DNA of 64,000 nucleotides from Actinomycetota bacterium (GTDB lineage: Bacteria > Actinomycetota > Acidimicrobiia > Acidimicrobiales > Ilumatobacteraceae). The stretch covers positions 310,001 through 374,000 of the forward strand of contig JAUSLV010000033.1 in the NCBI GenBank assembly GCA_030645495.1. The letters are read 5' to 3'. Positions 45,563 through 52,412 of the stretch are shown one piece after another (the stretch's first letter is position 1; every line of letters begins with the position of its first letter). The notes beneath the pieces were generated by a model. The model ran no database searches. It worked only from the letters and a program-made list of their open reading frames with translations, and was not told the DNA's origin. The position numbers and the translations under genes were made by a program.

Positions 45563-46336
45563 ATGGACATCAATGGAGCAAGTGCAATCGTCACCGGTGG
45601 CGCGTCGGGCATCGGTGCCGCCGCCTGCCGTCAGCTGGCCGCCCGCGGGGCGAAGGTCGTCGTCGCCGACGTGCAGGAGGAGAAGGGCCGCGAGCTCGCC
45701 GACGAGATCGGCGGCGCGTTCTGCAAGGTCGACGTCACCAACACCGACGACATCATGAACGCAGTCGAGATGGCCAAGAGCATGGGCGCGCTGCGCGTGC
45801 TGGTGAACTCGGCCGGCATCGGCTGGGCGCAGCGCACCGTGGGCAAGGGCGGGTACGACACTGCCGCCAACCTCGATGCGTTCAAGAAGGTCATCGCCAT
45901 CAACCTGGTGGGCACGTTCGACTGCATCCGCATCGCCGCCACCGCGATGAGCACCAACGAGCCGCTGGAATACGGCGAGCGCGGCGCGATCGTGAACATC
46001 GCCTCCGTGGCCGCGTTCGACGGCCAGATCGGCCAGGCGTCGTACTCCGCGTCGAAGGGTGGCGTGGTCGGCATGACCCTGCCGATCGCCCGCGACCTGT
46101 CGGCCATCGGCGTGCGCGTCAACACCGTGGCCCCCGGCCTGATCGACACCCCGATCTACGGCCAGGGCGAGGGCAGCGAGGCGTTCAAGGCCAACCTGCA
46201 GAAGGGCGTGCTGTTCCCGCAGCGCCTCGGCGACCCCGCCGAGCTGGCCTCGATGGTGCTCGAATGCGTCACCAACAGCTACATGAACGCCGAAACCATC
46301 CGCGTGGATGGCGGCATCCGCATGACCCCCAAGTGA
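45563..46336 (+). CDS. Short-chain dehydrogenase, HSD17B10 / 3-hydroxyacyl-CoA dehydrogenase type 2-like
   Basis: 257 residues. TGGASGIGAAACRQLA (NAD site), VVVADVQEEKG with an Asp that favours NAD, NSAGI, and the catalytic Ser-Tyr-Lys in NIASVAAFDGQIGQASYSASKGG. The insertion TAANLDAFKKVIAINLVGTFDCIRIAATAM and PQRLGDPAELASMV ending match the HSD17B10 group, which oxidises 3-hydroxyacyl-CoA such as 2-methyl-3-hydroxybutyryl-CoA. The exact substrate is unproven. Confidence 0.88.
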   Translation: MDINGASAIVTGGASGIGAAACRQLAARGAKVVVADVQEEKGRELADEIGGAFCKVDVTNTDDIMNAVEMAKSMGALRVLVNSAGIGWAQRTVGKGGYDTAANLDAFKKVIAINLVGTFDCIRIAATAMSTNEPLEYGERGAIVNIASVAAFDGQIGQASYSASKGGVVGMTLPIARDLSAIGVRVNTVAPGLIDTPIYGQGEGSEAFKANLQKGVLFPQRLGDPAELASMVLECVTNSYMNAETIRVDGGIRMTPK

Positions 46337-46344
46337 TCTCGGCT

Positions 46345-46391
46345 TCTGTGTCACCGCATAAAGCGACACAACATCTGTGTGGTGACACAGA
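46345..46391. terminator. Compound palindrome after the SDR gene, possible terminator
   Basis: An 11-base inverted repeat (46345-46355 and 46381-46391, TCTGTGTCACC/GGTGACACAGA) encloses a second hairpin (ACACA-ACATC-TGTGT, 46366-46380); TGTGTC/GACACA at 46347-46352 and 46365-46370 is an alternative pairing. It lies between convergent genes, 8 bases after the SDR stop. Confidence 0.45.
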
Positions 46392-46418
46392 GTCGGGATG
46401 AGACTCAGCTTCCGAGGC

Positions 46419-46451
46419 GCCAGTGACCCGATCCCGAATCGGCCGCTCGGC
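46419..46451. repeat. Extragenic repeat element, copy 1
   Basis: 33 bases that match 48573-48605 at 26 of 33 positions, in the same orientation. It contains a CCGAT-CCCGA-ATCGG hairpin. Both copies lie at the 3' ends of convergent genes, which suggests a transcription-end element. Confidence 0.45.
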
Positions 46452-46489
46452 CCGCCGACACTCAAGGATCAGCGCGAAACGGTGCTGGG

Positions 46490-46894
46490 TCAGGTCTCAG
46501 TTGCGCGAGCGAACGCGCCCATGTCGACCGATGCCCAACGTCGGTCGATTCGACCTTGGTCGTCGAAGTGCCAGAACACCATGCCCGGTACATCGACGGT
46601 GTTGCCGGTCGCCGGTCGCCCCATGTAGTCGCCGATGTGTGTCCCATGCCAACGGGCGCGCACGGCCACCATATTCCCTTCGACCACTGCGTCTTCGACG
46701 ATGACGTCCACGTCGAATGCCGTCCGCGCCATCGTGGCGAAGAACTTCACCGTCTCGGGTCCGACTGGACTACCGGGTGGGGCTTCCTCATCGACGAACT
46801 CCGGCGAGAGTTGCCGGTCGAAGTCATCGACGTCGCCCTTCCAGAATGAGTAGTAGTGATCCTCAACCTTCCGCACCAACGCGTCGCGTTCCAT
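46490..46894 (-). CDS. SnoaL-like / NTF2-fold protein
   Basis: 134 residues from the ATG at 46894; TACGAT 8 bases upstream supports this start. The pattern DALVRKVEDHYYSFWKGDVDDFDRQLSPEFVDEE, then GPETVKFFATMARTAFDVDV, VVEGNMVAVRARWHGTHIGDYMGRPATG and MVFWHFDDQGRIDRRW is that of SnoaL-like polyketide cyclase/ester cyclase proteins. The cavity may bind a small hydrophobic molecule, but most family members are uncharacterised. Confidence 0.85.
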   Translation of the reverse strand: MERDALVRKVEDHYYSFWKGDVDDFDRQLSPEFVDEEAPPGSPVGPETVKFFATMARTAFDVDVIVEDAVVEGNMVAVRARWHGTHIGDYMGRPATGNTVDVPGMVFWHFDDQGRIDRRWASVDMGAFARATET

Positions 46895-46902
46895 TGGTCG
46901 CG

Positions 46903-46908
46903 ATCGTA
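46903..46908 (-). promoter_or_regulatory. -10 box of the SnoaL-like gene (leaderless)
   Basis: TACGAT on the minus strand, 8 bases before the ATG at 46894. Confidence 0.4.
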
Positions 46909-46970
46909 CCTCACCAGCCCGTCGCTCGGGACCAAACGTGGACCGCAGCTCAGCCTGTGTTCCAGACACT

Positions 46971-46996
46971 CAGTCGTTTCACAGTTGAAACGACTG
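46971..46996. terminator. Hairpin with 11-base stem and 4-base loop
   Basis: CAGTCGTTTCA-CAGT-TGAAACGACTG. Its shape fits a terminator or a protein-binding operator; TTCT follows on the right side. There is no recognised gene ending here, so what it would terminate is unclear. Confidence 0.4.
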
Positions 46997-47330
46997 TTCT
47001 CGGTCCTTTGATGCAATTGATCCAGCGACGGCCGCCCCTCGGGGTGGCTGTTGCGGTTTTGGGGGAGGGCACACAGCCTGCCGTGGTCGATGGTGCGCAG
47101 GCAACGGCACCCCGTCACAGGCGGACGAACCAGCTGCCCGATGCCCTCACCCGGGTGGACCCTGTCGGGCCGTCGGATGACGCAATGCGAAGCACGAGGA
47201 TCACTAGACCGATAGCGGCCCACAGGGCCGGGCGAGAGCGTCTCGACGTTGACTAGTCTCGGGGGCGAAACTCACGGTGTGCGGGCCGTGCAGGTGCTTC
47301 ATCTCGGCGCGAGTCGGAAGGAACAACCAA

Positions 47331-47819
47331 ATGAGCATCCAGGAGGCGGTGGCTTCGTTCGCGCTCGCGGCAGCCGTCGCCTTGGCTGCATGCAGCGGGG
47401 GAGACGGCATGTCCTCCGCGGCCACCAGCACGGTCGAAGCGACGACCAGCACAGTCGAAGCGACCACCAGCACGGTCGAAGCGACCACCACAACGGTGAG
47501 GACCTCGACCAGTTTCCCGTATGAGATCGCGCCGATGGACGTGGCGCCGTATGACCCTGAGACCGAGTGGGCGTGGGCGTCTGATGATCCGGTATCGCAG
47601 CACGGACCGATGTACGACTTCAACAACGAGTACTACATCCCAGTTCCGGACGATGGCACGTATCCGATCGATGGGCGAAACCCGCTTTACCCCGACGCGC
47701 TAACCTTACGAGAGTTCTCTGAACTGCCCTCTGGTGCACAAATCTGCGGCACAGAACGCCGTTGCCTCGGTGGCGCAGCCGTCTGCATCCGACGACAGTC
47801 CGAAGACCTGAGTGCATAG
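47331..47819 (+). CDS. Lipoprotein, first half of a two-unit protein split by TAG
   Basis: 162 residues. An N-terminal signal with lipobox AALAAC, then a linker of three TSTVEAT repeats. From about 80 comes a unit FPYEIAP ... VPDDGTYPIDGRNPLYPDALTLREFSELPSG that recurs in the next frame. After SGAQIC the similarity fades and the frame ends at TAG (47817-47819). The next open frame (47865) is in the same phase and begins with the missing rest of the unit, ending in YVTKGRC. So an ancestral two-unit lipoprotein is probably disrupted here by a stop and perhaps compensating frameshifts. Function unknown. Confidence 0.55.
   Translation: MSIQEAVASFALAAAVALAACSGGDGMSSAATSTVEATTSTVEATTSTVEATTTTVRTSTSFPYEIAPMDVAPYDPETEWAWASDDPVSQHGPMYDFNNEYYIPVPDDGTYPIDGRNPLYPDALTLREFSELPSGAQICGTERRCLGGAAVCIRRQSEDLSA
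47424..47486 (+). repeat. Three tandem 21-base repeats
   Basis: Three copies of a 21-base unit (ACCAGCACGGTCGAAGCGAC plus one base), differing at two positions, encode the TSTVEAT linker of the lipoprotein. Copy number is likely to vary by slippage. Confidence 0.85.
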
Positions 47820-47864
47820 GCGTGGCAATCATTCGGACTTCCGTACCCATCGCCCAGCGCCGCC

Positions 47865-48509
47865 GTGGCCCAAGTCTGGGACACTCAGGCCCGGATCCCG
47901 GTCAACTACTTGGCCATCTCGGTGCAATTCGACGACTTCGGGTTCCCGGAGTACCTAAATGCCGTGGAGGCGGGCATCGTCAACAGCCGAGACGGCAGGT
48001 GGCTTCCTTACAATTCGTACGTCACGAAGGGGCGCTGCAATGCGGTGCCAACCGCGACCGGCACGGCCGAGACGGCGACCACAGCGGCCGAGACGACCAC
48101 CGTAGACCCAACCAGTTTCCCATATGAAGTCGTCGCATTGCCGGGCCGGGAAATTCTCTCGGGCGGGACGTACCTCGATCCGATTCCGGACGACGGGACG
48201 TATCCGATCGACGGGCGAAACCCGCGTCACCCTGACGCGCTGACCCTACGAGAGTTCATGGAGTTGCCGCCCGGCACACCGGTCTGCGTGCGAGAAGGCG
48301 GGGCTCGTAGTGACGACTACAACGGCACGGCGACGCGCGCGTGGGTGAGCCGATCAGTGGCCAACACAGGGGAGTCTCTTGGCTACCTAGGGATCAGCGT
48401 CGGGGACTCCACTTCGGAAGAGCTGCCGGCTGTATCGGCGGGAGTGATCAACGGCCCCGACGGAACTTGGGCTCCTACACTCTCATACGTCTCGAAGGGC
48501 CGCTGCTAG
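47865..48509 (+). pseudogene. Second half of the split two-unit lipoprotein
   Basis: 214 codons in the same phase as the preceding frame, with no signal peptide of its own and no clear ribosome site. Residues 1-60 complete unit 1 (LNAVEAGIVNSRDGRWLPY to YVTKGRC); after a Thr-rich linker unit 2 is complete: FPYEVVAL, PIPDDGTYPIDGRNPRHPDALTLREFMELPPGTPVC, then RAWVSRSVANTGESLGYLGI and YVSKGRC. The two units are clearly homologous. If read through or restored, a single secreted protein of about 390 residues would result. Confidence 0.55.
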
Positions 48510-48572
48510 CTCAGTCCGATCTCACAGGCCTGTGCACCTTGTGGACGAGATCGCGACCAGCCCCGCCTAGTC

Positions 48573-48605
48573 GCCAGTGACCGGACTCGGAATCGGTCAT
48601 TCGGC
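48573..48605. repeat. Extragenic repeat element, copy 2
   Basis: Matches 46419-46451 at 26 of 33 positions. Here the hairpin is TGACCG/CGGTCA (48578-48583 and 48594-48599). It lies between the lipoprotein fragment and the convergent VapC-like gene. Confidence 0.45.
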
Positions 48606-48617
48606 ACCCCAGACGAC

Positions 48618-49010
48618 TCACCTCGGCGCGCGGACGAGGACGCCGGGGAGGTCATCGAAGCCGGCACCGTCGGAGGTCACCACGGTGCGGCCGGTGGCGC
48701 GTGCTGTTGCGGCGATGATCAGGTCGTGCGCTCCACGGGGGCGGCCAGCGTTGCGCACCGCCACCAGCAGCGCCGTGTGTGCCGACGCGATCTCGATCCC
48801 GTAGTCGATGACGGGCAGTGTTGCCAGCACGTCGTCGAGGAAGGCCCGTCGATTCGTGCGGCGGCGACCCGTCGACAGCTCCACACCCACACCGAGCTCG
48901 GCCACGGTGATGGCAGCGATGGCTGGATCGTCGTCGTCGGCGATCAAGCTCAGCGTGCCGGCGCCTCTGTGACGAGTCCGGCACGAAGGTCGGTCACTTC
49001 CTCGATCCAC
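48618..49010 (-). pseudogene. VapC-like PIN-domain toxin lacking its N-terminus
   Basis: From about 48960 down to 48618 the frame reads as the last 110 residues of a PIN-domain toxin: AITVAELGVGVEL with the conserved Glu, then RGAHDLIIAATARATGRTVVTSD with two conserved Asp. The expected first strand with the DT/DS-VLI motif and the first catalytic Asp is absent; upstream codons (VDRGSDRPSCRTRHRGAG) do not fit the family. It therefore looks truncated at the 5' end, with the lost part replaced by the overlapping small frame. Likely inactive as an RNase. Confidence 0.6.
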
Positions 49011-49129
49011 CCTCGGTCAACAGGATGGCGGCGCAGCATTGCCTTCGCGAGTGCACCCGGGGACGCCCGCGGGGGATCGAGCCGGGTCACTGCCTTGCGG
49101 CGAACGATGGTGGTAGCTACTCGTGCCAT
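48950..49129 (-). CDS. Possible small protein, 59 aa, coupled to the thioesterase
   Basis: Its ATG shares one base with the TGA of the thioesterase gene (TGATG), the same coupling used by true genes in this window. The sequence (MARVATTIVRRKAVTRLDP at the start, RGWIEEVTDLRAGLVTEAP near the end) is basic first and acidic later, loosely like an antitoxin, and its end overlaps the VapC remnant. No family is recognised; it may be the remains of the cognate antitoxin or a chance frame. Confidence 0.35.
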   Translation of the reverse strand: MARVATTIVRRKAVTRLDPPRASPGALAKAMLRRHPVDRGWIEEVTDLRAGLVTEAPAR

Positions 49130-49581
49130 CAGCCGGGCAGCACCTCAGATGGGCGGGTGGCGAAGGCGATGACGGCGTGCACGGCGGGGCCATCGGCGCC
49201 CGGGTCGACGCTCACGTCGAACACGTGCCGGCGGCCGCGGCGCAGCAGGTTGCCCACCAGCTCGACCTGGCCGGCGAGCACGGGGCGCAGGTACTGCACG
49301 TTCACGTCGGTGGTGAACGCATCGGTGCCCGGGCCGGAGTGCGCGACGGCCATCAGCCACCCCACCGTGTCGATCATCCCGAACAGCGCCGGCCCGGTGA
49401 TCGAACCGCCGGGCCGGGTGAACTGGTGGCCCAGGTCGAACCGCAACCGCAGCTGCCGCTCGGTGAGCTCCACGATCGTGAACGTCGGGCCCTTCTGGCC
49501 GGAGGCCTCGATGGCGTGGTCGAAGTAGCGCTGCAACTGCTGGGCGTCCATCGCCAGGGAGGTTCGTGATACGTGGGTCAT
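49129..49581 (-). CDS. PaaI/hotdog-fold thioesterase family protein
   Basis: 150 residues (ATG at 49581, or at 49551 before DAQQLQ). The hotdog fold is visible: FTIVELTERQLRLRFDLGHQFTRPGGSITGPALFGMIDTVGWLMAVAHSG, TTDVNVQYLRPVLAGQVELVGNLLRRGRR, VFDVSVDPG and a VHAVIAFATRP end. It should hydrolyse acyl-CoA thioesters; the GMIDTVG aspartate is the likely catalytic acid. It lies 6 bases after argJ in a MarR-argJ-thioesterase operon. Confidence 0.87.
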   Translation of the reverse strand: MTHVSRTSLAMDAQQLQRYFDHAIEASGQKGPTFTIVELTERQLRLRFDLGHQFTRPGGSITGPALFGMIDTVGWLMAVAHSGPGTDAFTTDVNVQYLRPVLAGQVELVGNLLRRGRRHVFDVSVDPGADGPAVHAVIAFATRPSEVLPG

Positions 49582-49587
49582 CGAGGG

Positions 49588-50772
49588 TTACGTGGTGTAG
49601 TCGGCGTTGATGCGCACGTAGCCGTCGGTGAGATCGCAACCCCACACGGTGGCACTGGCAGCGCCGCGGGTGCCGCCTGGTGCGGCGAGGGTCACGTGGA
49701 TGCGCACGTCGTCGCCGCGCATGTACTGGCTGAGCGCGGCCAGCCCGGCCTCGTCGAGCGGGGCGGGGTACACCTCTTGCTCGGCGGCCTGCGAGCCGAA
49801 GCGGATGACCACCCGCGCCTGGTCGACCTCGGTGGCCGACGTGCTCTTGCCCACGGCCATCGCCACGCGGCCCCAGTTGGGGTCGGCGCCGTGCACGGCC
49901 GTCTTCACCAGCGGCGAGTTCACGATCGCCTTGGCCACCCGCTTGGCCTGCTCGTACGTGGCAGCGCCATCGACGGCCACCTCGATCAGCGTGGTGGCGC
50001 CCTCGCCATCGCGGGCCACCTGCTTGGTGAGCGATTCGGCCACGTCGTACAGCGCGTCCGTGAACGCATCCACGTCCACCGCGCCGGCAACGCCGCTGGC
50101 CAGGATGACCGCGGTGTCGCTGGTGGACGTGTCGGTATCCACCGAGACGCAGTTGAACGTGCGATCGATCACCGAACGGAACACGCTGTCGAGCACGCTC
50201 GCGGGCAACGAGGCGTCGGTGAAGAACATCGCGATCATCGTCGCCATGTCGGGCTCGATCATGCCCACACCCTTGGCCACCCCCACGATCGTCACCGCAC
50301 CCACCGTGGCCGAAGCCGTCTTGGGCACCGTGTCGGTGGTCATGATCCCGCGGGCCACCGCCGCGGCATCGGTGCCGGGCAGGGGAGTGGGGATCGCGGC
50401 CAACCCGGCGCGAATGCGATCCATCGGGTAGCGCCGACCGATCACACCGGTGGAGGCGATCAGCACGTCGGCCGGCGCGCAGCCCAGGGCCGCGGCCACG
50501 CCGGCCACCACCTCGCGTGCATCGGCCAGCCCGGCCTCACCGGTGGCCACGTTGGCGTTCTTCGACAGCACCACCATCGCCCGGGCGCTGCCCGAGGCGA
50601 CGTGCTCGCGGCTCACCAACACGCTGGGCCCGGCGAACGAGCTCTTGGTGAACACACCCGCCGCGGCGCACGGGCCGGCGGCGGCCACCACGGTGAAGTC
50701 GTCGGTGGTGTCCTTCACGCCCACATTGGCGACGTACGCGCGAAAGCCGAGAGGAAGCGGCAGCGCGGTCAT
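49588..50772 (-). CDS. argJ: Glutamate N-acetyltransferase / N-acetylornithine acetyltransferase
   Basis: 394 residues. The self-cleavage motif KGVGMIEPDMATMIAMFFTDA is present, with Thr178 as the nucleophile that becomes the beta-chain N-terminus; STGVIGRRYPMDRI, VSVDTDTSTSDTA, HGADPNWGRV and the C-terminal YTT agree with ArgJ. It recycles the acetyl group in arginine synthesis. No other arg gene is in the window, and its ATG overlaps the stop of a MarR regulator (ATGA), an unusual arrangement. Confidence 0.95.
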   Translation of the reverse strand: MTALPLPLGFRAYVANVGVKDTTDDFTVVAAAGPCAAAGVFTKSSFAGPSVLVSREHVASGSARAMVVLSKNANVATGEAGLADAREVVAGVAAALGCAPADVLIASTGVIGRRYPMDRIRAGLAAIPTPLPGTDAAAVARGIMTTDTVPKTASATVGAVTIVGVAKGVGMIEPDMATMIAMFFTDASLPASVLDSVFRSVIDRTFNCVSVDTDTSTSDTAVILASGVAGAVDVDAFTDALYDVAESLTKQVARDGEGATTLIEVAVDGAATYEQAKRVAKAIVNSPLVKTAVHGADPNWGRVAMAVGKSTSATEVDQARVVIRFGSQAAEQEVYPAPLDEAGLAALSQYMRGDDVRIHVTLAAPGGTRGAASATVWGCDLTDGYVRINADYTT

Positions 50773-51230
50773 ACCGGCTGCAGGGAATGGAGGTGGTCGC
50801 GAACCTTGGCGAACAACTCGCCCAACTGGCCAACACCGGCGGTGCCCAGCGGTTCCAGGAAGTGCCGACGCACGCTGGCCACGTGGTCGGGAGCGGCCTC
50901 TTCCATCTTCGCTCGGCCGGCGGGGGTGAGGTGCGCGTACATCACGCGGCGATCCGCGGCGCACGAAGCGCGCTCCACCCAGCCCACCTTCACCAAGCCG
51001 TCGAGGCGACGGGTGAGGCCGCTGGGTGACAGCCGCAGGCCGCCGGCGAGGTCGCACATGCGCATGCGGTTGTCGGCGGCCTCGGACAGGAACACCAACA
51101 CTTCGTAGTCGCCCATCGACAATCCGTGGCGGGCGAGATCGGTCTCGAAGGCCGCGGTGAGATCGGGGAGCGTGGTGATGAAGCTGCGCCAGGCCGTCTG
51201 TTCGGCGTCGGAGAGCCAGGTGGTGGACAT
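50769..51230 (-). CDS. MarR family transcriptional regulator
   Basis: 153 residues from the ATG at 51230, which has TATCCT 6 bases upstream; the longer frame to 51305 would run into the yceI promoter. The winged helix is clear: HGLSMGDYEVLVFLSEAAD, MRMCDLAGGLRLSPSGLTRRLDGL (recognition helix) and VERASCAADRRVMYAHLTPAGRAKM (wing). The single Cys in the wing could act as a redox sensor. It is divergent from yceI, so it probably controls yceI and its own operon through the palindromes in between. Confidence 0.92.
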   Translation of the reverse strand: MSTTWLSDAEQTAWRSFITTLPDLTAAFETDLARHGLSMGDYEVLVFLSEAADNRMRMCDLAGGLRLSPSGLTRRLDGLVKVGWVERASCAADRRVMYAHLTPAGRAKMEEAAPDHVASVRRHFLEPLGTAGVGQLGELFAKVRDHLHSLQPV

Positions 51231-51236
51231 ACCCAC

Positions 51237-51242
51237 AGGATA
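51237..51242 (-). promoter_or_regulatory. -10 box of the marR operon (leaderless)
   Basis: TATCCT on the minus strand, 6 bases before the ATG at 51230. Confidence 0.45.
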
Positions 51243-51263
51243 GCCAAAGGGTTGTTGGAGCCA

Positions 51264-51316
51264 ATAGTTGTGATCACAATGATTGTGTGGTAATAATGAC
51301 TCCACTAGTCAACTAT
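51264..51316 (+). promoter_or_regulatory. yceI promoter with probable MarR operators
   Basis: TTGTGA (51268-51273) and TAATAA (51291-51296) with a 17-base spacer make a good -35/-10 pair for yceI. The perfect palindrome TTGTGATCACAA (51268-51279) covers the -35. ATAGTTG (51264-51270) and CAACTAT (51310-51316) form a wider inverted repeat, and TAGTCAACTA at 51307-51316 is itself nearly symmetric just after the start site. Binding by the divergent MarR is an inference. Confidence 0.6.
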
Positions 51317-51348
51317 CCCCCCGGATACCTCTCAAGGAGACACACCAC

Positions 51349-51909
51349 ATGTCCGACACGCTCACCCCCACCGGTCTTGCGGCGCTCACCGCCGGCACCT
51401 GGACCGTCGACGCCGGCCACTCGCACATCGGCTTCTCGGTGCGCCACCTCGTGGTCGCCAAGGTGCGCGGCCAGTTCAACGAGTTCGCCGGCACGCTCAC
51501 CATCGGTGACGACCTGCTGCAGTCGAAGGTGGAAGCCACCGTGGTGGCCACCTCGATCGACACTCGCGACGAGGGCCGCGACGGCCACCTGCGCGGCGGC
51601 GACTTCTTCGACGTGGAGAACCACCCCACCTGGACGCTGGTGAGCACCGGCATCGAAGCCGCCGGCAGCGACTACGTGCTGCACACCGACCTCACCATCA
51701 AGGGCATCACCAAGGCGCTCGATTTCGCGCTCGAGTTCCACGGCGTCGCCACCGACCCGTGGGGCAACACGAAGGCTGGCTTCACCGCCGAGACCGAGAT
51801 CAGCCGCAAAGATTTCGGTCTGGAGTGGAACGTTGCACTCGAAGCCGGTGGTTTCGTGGTTGGCGACAAGGTCACCATCACGCTCGAGATCGAAGCCCTG
51901 AAGGCCTGA
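51349..51909 (+). CDS. YceI-like lipid-binding protein
   Basis: 186 residues, AAGGAG ribosome site. WTVDAGHSHIGFSVRHLVVAKVRGQF, VEATVVATSIDTRDEGRDGHLRGGDFFDVENHP, HTDLTIKGITKALDFALEF and SRKDFGLEWN are the standard blocks of the YceI lipocalin-like beta barrel, which binds long isoprenoids or quinone-like lipids. No signal peptide is present, so it is cytoplasmic, as usual for actinobacterial members. A VOC gene follows 35 bases later. Confidence 0.93.
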   Translation: MSDTLTPTGLAALTAGTWTVDAGHSHIGFSVRHLVVAKVRGQFNEFAGTLTIGDDLLQSKVEATVVATSIDTRDEGRDGHLRGGDFFDVENHPTWTLVSTGIEAAGSDYVLHTDLTIKGITKALDFALEFHGVATDPWGNTKAGFTAETEISRKDFGLEWNVALEAGGFVVGDKVTITLEIEALKA

Positions 51910-51944
51910 AGCCGTCAAGCCTGACACTACGGAGGAAGAACGCC

Positions 51945-52412
51945 ATGACCATCAAGCGACTGAACCACGCCGTGCTCTACGTGCAGGATGCGAAGGCATC
52001 CGCCGCGTTCTACACGGAGGTGCTCGGGTTCCGCGTTCGCGCGGCGCTCGGTGAGCAGGCGTTCTTCCTCCAGGCCGACGGCTCGGACAACGACCACGAC
52101 CTGGCCCTGATGCAGGTGGGCGCTCGCCCGGCGCCGCCGCACTCGATCGGGCTCTATCACCTGGCGTGGCAGGTGCACACGCTCGAGGAACTGGCTGCGC
52201 TGCGCACCCGTCTGACCGAGGTGGGCGCACTCGTGGGCGAGAGCGACCACGGCGTCAGCAAGAGCCTGTACGCGAAAGATCCCGACGGGATCGAGTTCGA
52301 GGTGATGTGGGCCGTGCCCCGCGACGACTGGCCGGCCGAGGTGGGTACCTGGCCCCTCGACCTGGCCGCAGCGCTGAACCGCTGGCCCGGTGTGGACACC
52401 GCCAACCAGTAG
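51945..52412 (+). CDS. VOC family (glyoxalase/bleomycin resistance/dioxygenase) protein
   Basis: 155 residues with a strong GGAGG ribosome site. Two beta-alpha-beta-beta-beta units: RLNHAVLYVQDAKASAAFYTEVLGFRV and LYHLAWQVHTLEELAALRTRL, ending DPDGIEFEVMW. Metal ligands would be His8 (LNH), the His of YHLAW and the Glu of EFEVMW, the pattern of an extradiol dioxygenase or glyoxalase. Probably co-transcribed with yceI and so under MarR control. Confidence 0.9.
   Translation: MTIKRLNHAVLYVQDAKASAAFYTEVLGFRVRAALGEQAFFLQADGSDNDHDLALMQVGARPAPPHSIGLYHLAWQVHTLEELAALRTRLTEVGALVGESDHGVSKSLYAKDPDGIEFEVMWAVPRDDWPAEVGTWPLDLAAALNRWPGVDTANQ

Larger units (their letters stand above)
46895..47330. other. 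436-base intergenic region with one strong hairpin
   Basis: Between divergent genes. A perfect 11-base inverted repeat with a CAGT loop (46971-46996, CAGTCGTTTCA/TGAAACGACTG) stands out. Short open frames occur on both strands from 46997 to 47256, but none has a convincing start, ribosome site or known motif. TTGACTAGTCT at about 47251 and GGAAGGA before 47331 are plausible promoter and ribosome elements of the lipoprotein gene. Confidence 0.5.

Noticed and set aside
46997-47256. Short open frames on both strands in the 436-base gap
   Set aside because: No start signal, motif or coupling; frames on both strands are expected in GC-rich DNA.
47817-47819. TAG in the split lipoprotein read as pyrrolysine or programmed readthrough
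   Set aside because: No methyltransferase context and similarity fades around the stop; a disrupted gene is simpler.
48618-49129. Functional VapBC toxin-antitoxin pair
   Set aside because: The PIN domain lacks its first catalytic motif and the small frame has no recognisable antitoxin fold.
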